Part shown: piece after piece, positions 23,219 through 25,819 of the stretch
Position numbering within the stretch: position 1 is the stretch's first letter
Layout of the letters: every line of letters begins with the position of its first letter
Assembly (NCBI GenBank): GCA_000434935.1
Contig: FR882208.1
Coordinates: forward strand, 21,767-47,585
DNA length: 25,819 bases
Reading direction: 5' to 3'
Origin: Bacteroides sp. CAG:709
Lineage (GTDB): Bacteria; Bacteroidota; Bacteroidia; Bacteroidales; UBA932
Position numbers and translations under genes: made by a program
Notes under the pieces: model-generated
Database searches by the model: none
The model's input: the letters and a program-made list of their open reading frames with translations, nothing else
What the model was told of the DNA's origin: nothing

Positions 23219-24420
23219 ACTCTGGAAAATATCAATGATACACAATTGCCGCTGAAACCGAATGCCGAAGACATGGCATGATTCGCATGCAACAACCCGA
23301 TTCCGTCATAAGGCACCAGACCGGTTTCGTCAACAGATCTCCCCCACTTCACATGTCGCATAAACCCAAAATCATTGGTTTCCAATGCTTTGCAGACCAA
23401 CGCCGCTTCTATTCCTTCGGAAGCGCCAAGCGTATGCCCAATGAACGGCTTTACGGAACTGAACGGCGGAACGCAGCCTCCGAAAACCCGCAACATGGCA
23501 TTGCTCTCGGCAAGGTCATTCACTTGGGTTCCGGTACCATGGGTATTTACAAAGCCGATTTCACCCGGTTCTAGTCCCGCAAGTTCCAATGCGGCCTTCA
23601 TTGCCAATCCAGGCCCTATCCCTTCAGGCGTGCTGGCCGTCTGATGGTACGCCTCATTGGCATTGCCCCAGCCCGAAACCTTACAGTAAGGACGGTCAGC
23701 TTCAGCCGTAAGCACCAGATAACCTGCACCTTCACCAAGATTGAGCCCCGCGCGGTCTTCACGGAACGGACGGCAGATTTCCGGATCCAGGATGCGGAGC
23801 GAATTGAATCCGTTCAATGTGAAACGGCACAGGGAATCCACACCGCCGACGATGGCGCAGTCAGCCATACCATGGCGTATCATTCTGGCTCCCAGCATTA
23901 TGGCGTTGCCGGCGGCAGAACATGCAGTACTGACGGTCGACACCAGGGACGGCTCATCTATAATATCCTGGTTCACAAGGAATTTCACCATGGCAGAAGT
24001 CACGGCACCGGGCGAATGCATTTTAAGGAGTTCCGCATTTCCCCCCTCCAGATTCTGACGATGCGCCGACCAGAACACTTCGCTCAAGTCCATTCCTCCT
24101 ACGGAAGTACCTGATATAAAGACAGTTCTATCACCAAGAGTCACGCCTCTCGAAGCAGCATCCTGCACAGCCTCCTTGACAGCCTTCAGGCCCAGAAGAA
24201 CTGTCCGGCTTACAATCTCATCCGGATTGATACCAAGCTCCGTTTTAAGCTCAGTATCAGACAGATGCACCTCTCCTACCGGGGAATCGACACGAGTTTC
24301 GATACGTTCCGGCTTGGCAAGACGCGAACATCCCAAGAGCATACTGGAGACAGTTTCCCCAAGATTGCCCCCGGCAGCCGAAACCACGCCGGCTCCGCTC
24401 ACGTATACATTCCGGCTCAA
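23215..24420 (-). CDS. Beta-ketoacyl-ACP synthase (KAS I/II type), catalytically complete
   Basis: A 401-residue condensing enzyme that extends an ACP-bound chain with malonyl-ACP. The triad is present: Cys167 in VSTACSAAG, His294 in NTHGTGT and His329 in FIGHTLGAS. SAFGFSGNC near the C-terminus is the usual glycine-rich end. Length is normal for FabF-like enzymes, but the surrounding genes (dedicated ACP, a Cys-less partner, an unusual fused ketosynthase) point to a type II polyketide or aryl-polyene system rather than to housekeeping fatty-acid synthesis. It starts 2 bases after the ACP stop and overlaps the chain-length-factor-like gene by 4 bases, so the two proteins are probably made in equal amounts. 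Confidence 0.94.
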   Translation of the reverse strand: MSRNVYVSGAGVVSAAGGNLGETVSSMLLGCSRLAKPERIETRVDSPVGEVHLSDTELKTELGINPDEIVSRTVLLGLKAVKEAVQDAASRGVTLGDRTVFISGTSVGGMDLSEVFWSAHRQNLEGGNAELLKMHSPGAVTSAMVKFLVNQDIIDEPSLVSTVSTACSAAGNAIMLGARMIRHGMADCAIVGGVDSLCRFTLNGFNSLRILDPEICRPFREDRAGLNLGEGAGYLVLTAEADRPYCKVSGWGNANEAYHQTASTPEGIGPGLAMKAALELAGLEPGEIGFVNTHGTGTQVNDLAESNAMLRVFGGCVPPFSSVKPFIGHTLGASEGIEAALVCKALETNDFGFMRHVKWGRSVDETGLVPYDGIGLLHANHAMSSAFGFSGNCVSLIFSRV

Positions 24421-24422
24421 GA

Positions 24423-24683
24423 TTATTTGTTCTGATTAGCCCTGATGCAGTCGGCCATCGTTTTGACCGAATAGAACACCTGCTTTCCCTCGACAGGATT
24501 CTTCAACTTGATGCCGTAATCCTTATCCAAAAGGAGTATAATCTCCAGAGCATCAATCGAATCCAAGCCCAGACCATCTTCGCCGAAAAGCGGAGCCTCC
24601 GGGTCAATGTCTTCAGGTGTAATTTCTTCAAGGTTCAGCGCGTCAATGAGTTGCGCTTTCAGTTTTTCTATCAGCTCGTCCAT
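24423..24683 (-). CDS. Acyl carrier protein
   Basis: An 86-residue acidic ACP. The phosphopantetheine attachment motif is GLDSIDALE with Ser42, preceded by the acidic stretch PEDIDPEAPLFGEDGLG. Helices 1 and 2 are clear and the third is basic-tailed (SVKTMADCIRANQNK). The wording differs from typical housekeeping AcpP (DSLDTVE), as expected for a pathway-specific carrier. It starts 57 bases after the fused ketosynthase stop, with a candidate promoter in the gap, and is followed after 2 bases by the complete ketosynthase. It would carry the growing chain for these condensing enzymes; conversion to the holo form needs a phosphopantetheinyl transferase not seen in the window. Confidence 0.95.
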   Translation of the reverse strand: MDELIEKLKAQLIDALNLEEITPEDIDPEAPLFGEDGLGLDSIDALEIILLLDKDYGIKLKNPVEGKQVFYSVKTMADCIRANQNK

Positions 24684-24705
24684 ATAAATTTCAAATTAAT
24701 TCTCA

Positions 24706-24737
24706 CAAAAATAGCCATAATCCGCTGCAACTGCAAG
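24706..24737 (-). promoter_or_regulatory. Candidate internal promoter before the ACP gene
   Basis: CTTG (24734-24737), 20 bases, TATTTTTG (24706-24713), a full TAnnTTTG match. Predicted start is near 24702 with a leader of about 18 nt. It could drive ACP, ketosynthase, chain-length factor and deacetylase apart from the fused ketosynthase. Confidence 0.45.
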
Positions 24738-24740
24738 ATG

Positions 24741-25819
24741 TCAGTTCTGTCGCTCCAGAAGTTTGAACATAGCCCCATATTTGCCTGCAATGCTGTCGAA
24801 ATATCCTATTATACAATATTTCAGGTCCTGCGCAGCCATCATCATTCCGGCATATTGACGGATGTCGCGCATCTGCCTGTCATCCGACCAGAACCACGTA
24901 TTTTCCCCTTTGATATGATGCCGGATAGAAACTTCACCGGCAGCCACATTCGGCAGAGTATATACGAAAACGGCAGGACTGGCGCCCGCATCTCCCTCAC
25001 TATCAATAATCTGCTGATGTTTCATATCCGTATCGAGACAGCCGTAACGACCGGACAAAACCATTCCGCATTCTTCCTCGCCGAAGTCAATGCCCTCCAG
25101 CAGCCTGTCAGCAGCGACATATGCCAGCTTGCAGAAATCATCCATCTTGTAGAACTTCATGTTCTGCCCTCCTCCGGCCTTGAACGCATCACGGATAAAC
25201 ACATGATAATCAGCATTTTCATCAACAAAAACCACTTCGCCGTCCACATTCACGCTGCCGTCGCCGATTACCACCACCCTGCATTCACGGACATCAATAT
25301 CCACCAATCCTCCGACTTCGCCGTCACCGCTATCGCCCGATTCCAACGCCACCGCAGCATTGGTCCCGCCGAATCCCGAAGCCGTTTTAAGACAATGACT
25401 GACAGCGTTTTCGGCCAATCCGCGATTCGCGGAGGATACGTTCAACGGCATTGGCACACCCAATTCGGAAAAGCCTGTCGTTCCGGCACAAACACCTCTT
25501 TTCAATTCCTCTGCGGCAATGATTGTTTCAATGACTCCCGATGCACCCATCGTATGGCCGAAATACGGCTTGAGGCTCTGGGCCGGAACATCTTGCAGTC
25601 CGGCAAGCGAGGCTGCCTTCGATTCCATTTCATCATTGTAAGCCGTGGCGGTGCCGTGCATCTGCAACATATCCAGATGCTGCGGAAGTACCCCAGCCTC
25701 ATCCATGGCCCGGCGCATTGCGAAATACAATCCGTCACCGGTTCTGGACGGGCCTGAAATATGGTTCGCATCATCGGTTATCGCTCCGCCTGAAATCGCC
25801 ACATCACTGCCGGAAAGGC
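24741..25819 (-). CDS. Ketosynthase with fused C-terminal ketosynthase-like domain (3' part)
   Basis: The frame is open to the right edge, so the N-terminal part with the active-site Cys is outside the window; the GTG at 25802 is an internal codon. The first 150 residues or so are the C-terminal half of a ketosynthase: MHGTATAYNDEMES and YFGHTMGASG with both catalytic His residues, then SGFGGTNAAVALES. After an acidic linker come about 190 more residues that look like a second, degenerate ketosynthase N-terminal half: GMVLSGRYGCLDTD, then VFVYTLPNVAAGEVSIRHHI, then YCIIGYFDSIAG. These blocks parallel FNTASGYIALMRKI and VLVGGFDEIT of the separate chain-length factor, and the second domain has no Cys in the expected block. 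A ketosynthase and chain-length factor in one chain is the inference. Confidence 0.85.
   Translation of the reverse strand, partial: LSGSDVAISGGAITDDANHISGPSRTGDGLYFAMRRAMDEAGVLPQHLDMLQMHGTATAYNDEMESKAASLAGLQDVPAQSLKPYFGHTMGASGVIETIIAAEELKRGVCAGTTGFSELGVPMPLNVSSANRGLAENAVSHCLKTASGFGGTNAAVALESGDSGDGEVGGLVDIDVRECRVVVIGDGSVNVDGEVVFVDENADYHVFIRDAFKAGGGQNMKFYKMDDFCKLAYVAADRLLEGIDFGEEECGMVLSGRYGCLDTDMKHQQIIDSEGDAGASPAVFVYTLPNVAAGEVSIRHHIKGENTWFWSDDRQMRDIRQYAGMMMAAQDLKYCIIGYFDSIAGKYGAMFKLLERQN

Noticed and set aside
24651..25757. 368-codon plus-strand frame opposite the fused ketosynthase
   Set aside because: It is antisense to clear ketosynthase motifs and has no recognisable fold or promoter.

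Overview
The window comes from a Bacteroidota chromosome, most likely order Bacteroidales. The evidence is promoters of the form TTTG-N19-TAnnTTTG in front of several genes, weak Shine-Dalgarno sequences, a six-domain ribosomal protein S1, and a flexirubin/aryl-polyene type gene set typical of the phylum. Genus cannot be fixed from the sequence alone.

Positions 1-9567 hold housekeeping genes: the 3' end of uvrB; a BaiN/HI0933-type flavoprotein convergent with it; a long RelA/SpoT-family enzyme with an intact synthetase but a degenerate hydrolase; a two-gene cell-wall operon (mltG and a LysM glucosaminidase); then rpsA followed by ribonuclease Z overlapping its stop. Positions 9568-11610 hold a PaaK-like adenylate-forming ligase with its own promoter and a small secreted protein of unknown function. 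Between that ligase and the next gene lies an 85-nt promoter-to-terminator unit that could be a small RNA.

From 11778 to the right edge the window is dominated by part of an aryl-polyene/flexirubin-like biosynthetic cluster on the minus strand, in two blocks. The right block (24741 beyond the edge, down to 21644) encodes a ketosynthase fused to a second ketosynthase-like domain, an acyl carrier protein, a catalytically complete ketosynthase, a chain-length-factor-like partner whose active-site Cys is replaced by His, and a membrane-anchored polysaccharide deacetylase. The left block (20100 to 11778) encodes a flavodoxin-fold oxidoreductase, a LolA-like carrier, a small lipoprotein, a GT2 glycosyltransferase with a DUF2062 tail, a 1283-residue MMPL exporter-acyltransferase-methyltransferase fusion, and a membrane-anchored C45 Ntn-hydrolase. 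Most neighbours in the left block overlap by 4-38 nt, so translation is probably coupled. The inferred division of labour is that the right block builds an acyl/polyene chain on the ACP, while the left block attaches it to a lipid or sugar, methylates it and moves it to the outer membrane.

The two blocks are separated by a plus-strand YqhD-like aldehyde reductase (20188-21351) and by a 193-bp element bounded by perfect 15-bp inverted repeats with a 42-nt hairpin inside. Ketoreductase, dehydratase, aromatic ammonia-lyase and DarA/DarB-type genes expected for such clusters are not in the window; they may lie beyond the right edge. No tRNA, rRNA, CRISPR array, transposase or phage gene was seen.
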